Shown here in pieces: positions 33,009 through 33,090 of a DNA stretch of 33,090 nt (positions are counted from its first letter, which is position 1; each line of letters opens with the position of its first letter). A program made the translations under genes and the position numbers. The stretch lies in the NCBI GenBank assembly GCA_030731845.1, contig JANQTF010000186.1, forward strand, positions 132,193 through 165,282. The letters run 5' to 3'. The DNA is from Bacteroidia bacterium. Lineage in GTDB: Bacteria; Bacteroidota; Bacteroidia; J057. A model generated the notes under the pieces. The model saw only the letters and a program-made list of their open reading frames with translations. It searched no databases and was not told the origin of the DNA.

Positions 33009-33090
33009 AAAGGAAGAAGGCTTGATTGATTTTTTTTGGTTCGATTTTATCTGGCCTGATGCATCTGGTTTAATGTTTCCGGTCTGGATG

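Overview
The window looks like a chromosomal segment of a Bacteroidota bacterium. The evidence is a type IX secretion (T9SS) C-terminal sorting domain, a GWxTD-domain protein, the run miaB / sigma-54-type regulator / lptE / TPR-like gene / secG, a BtuB-BtuG-type vitamin B12 uptake pair, a bacillithiol enzyme (BshC), near absence of strong Shine-Dalgarno sequences, and candidate TAnnTTTG promoter boxes. A marine or environmental lineage of the Saprospiria/Cytophagia kind is plausible, but placement below phylum is inference.

Layout. 1-413: degenerate tandem array (about 66-73 bp period) in front of murQ. 414-8359: mixed strands: murQ, a GHL10-type glycoside hydrolase-like protein, a CarboxypepD_reg-like protein, a small hypothetical, an Asp-box beta-propeller, a NadR-like nucleoside kinase/ATPase, a small secreted barrel-like protein, and an ArsA-type ATPase with a C-terminal HSP20-like domain. 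8498-30222: about 22 kb in which every gene is on the minus strand: a T9SS-secreted protein; miaB / regulator / lptE / TPR / secG; two tandem paralogous outer-membrane barrel proteins, each with its own terminator; a tiny secreted ORF with its own terminator; a YwqK-like protein, small ORF and ftsE; pspC; ftsY, rimO, GWxTD, DUF445 and bshC; and btuB-btuG under a cobalamin riboswitch. 30600-30906: an AT-rich intergenic region with a cluster of DnaA-box-like 9-mers and AT palindromes. From 30907 genes read on the plus strand: dnaB, then a thioredoxin-fold-like gene at the right edge.

How it fits together. Most of the window is housekeeping: envelope biogenesis (LptE, SecG, FtsY, FtsE), RNA and ribosome methylthiolation (MiaB, RimO), thiol metabolism (BshC), amino-sugar recycling (MurQ) and replication (DnaB). 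The B12 module is a clear regulated unit: riboswitch, TonB-dependent receptor, then a surface beta-propeller lipoprotein.

Most notable: (i) a possible chromosomal replication origin between btuB and dnaB, supported by DnaA-box-like sites, AT-rich palindromes and a divergent strand switch; (ii) an in-frame amber codon just before the P-loop of the sigma-54-type regulator; (iii) the left-edge repeat array, which fits no standard class; (iv) a possible frameshift in the last gene. I found no CRISPR-Cas system, prophage, insertion sequence, tRNA or rRNA. No clearly new multi-gene defence or biosynthetic system is visible.
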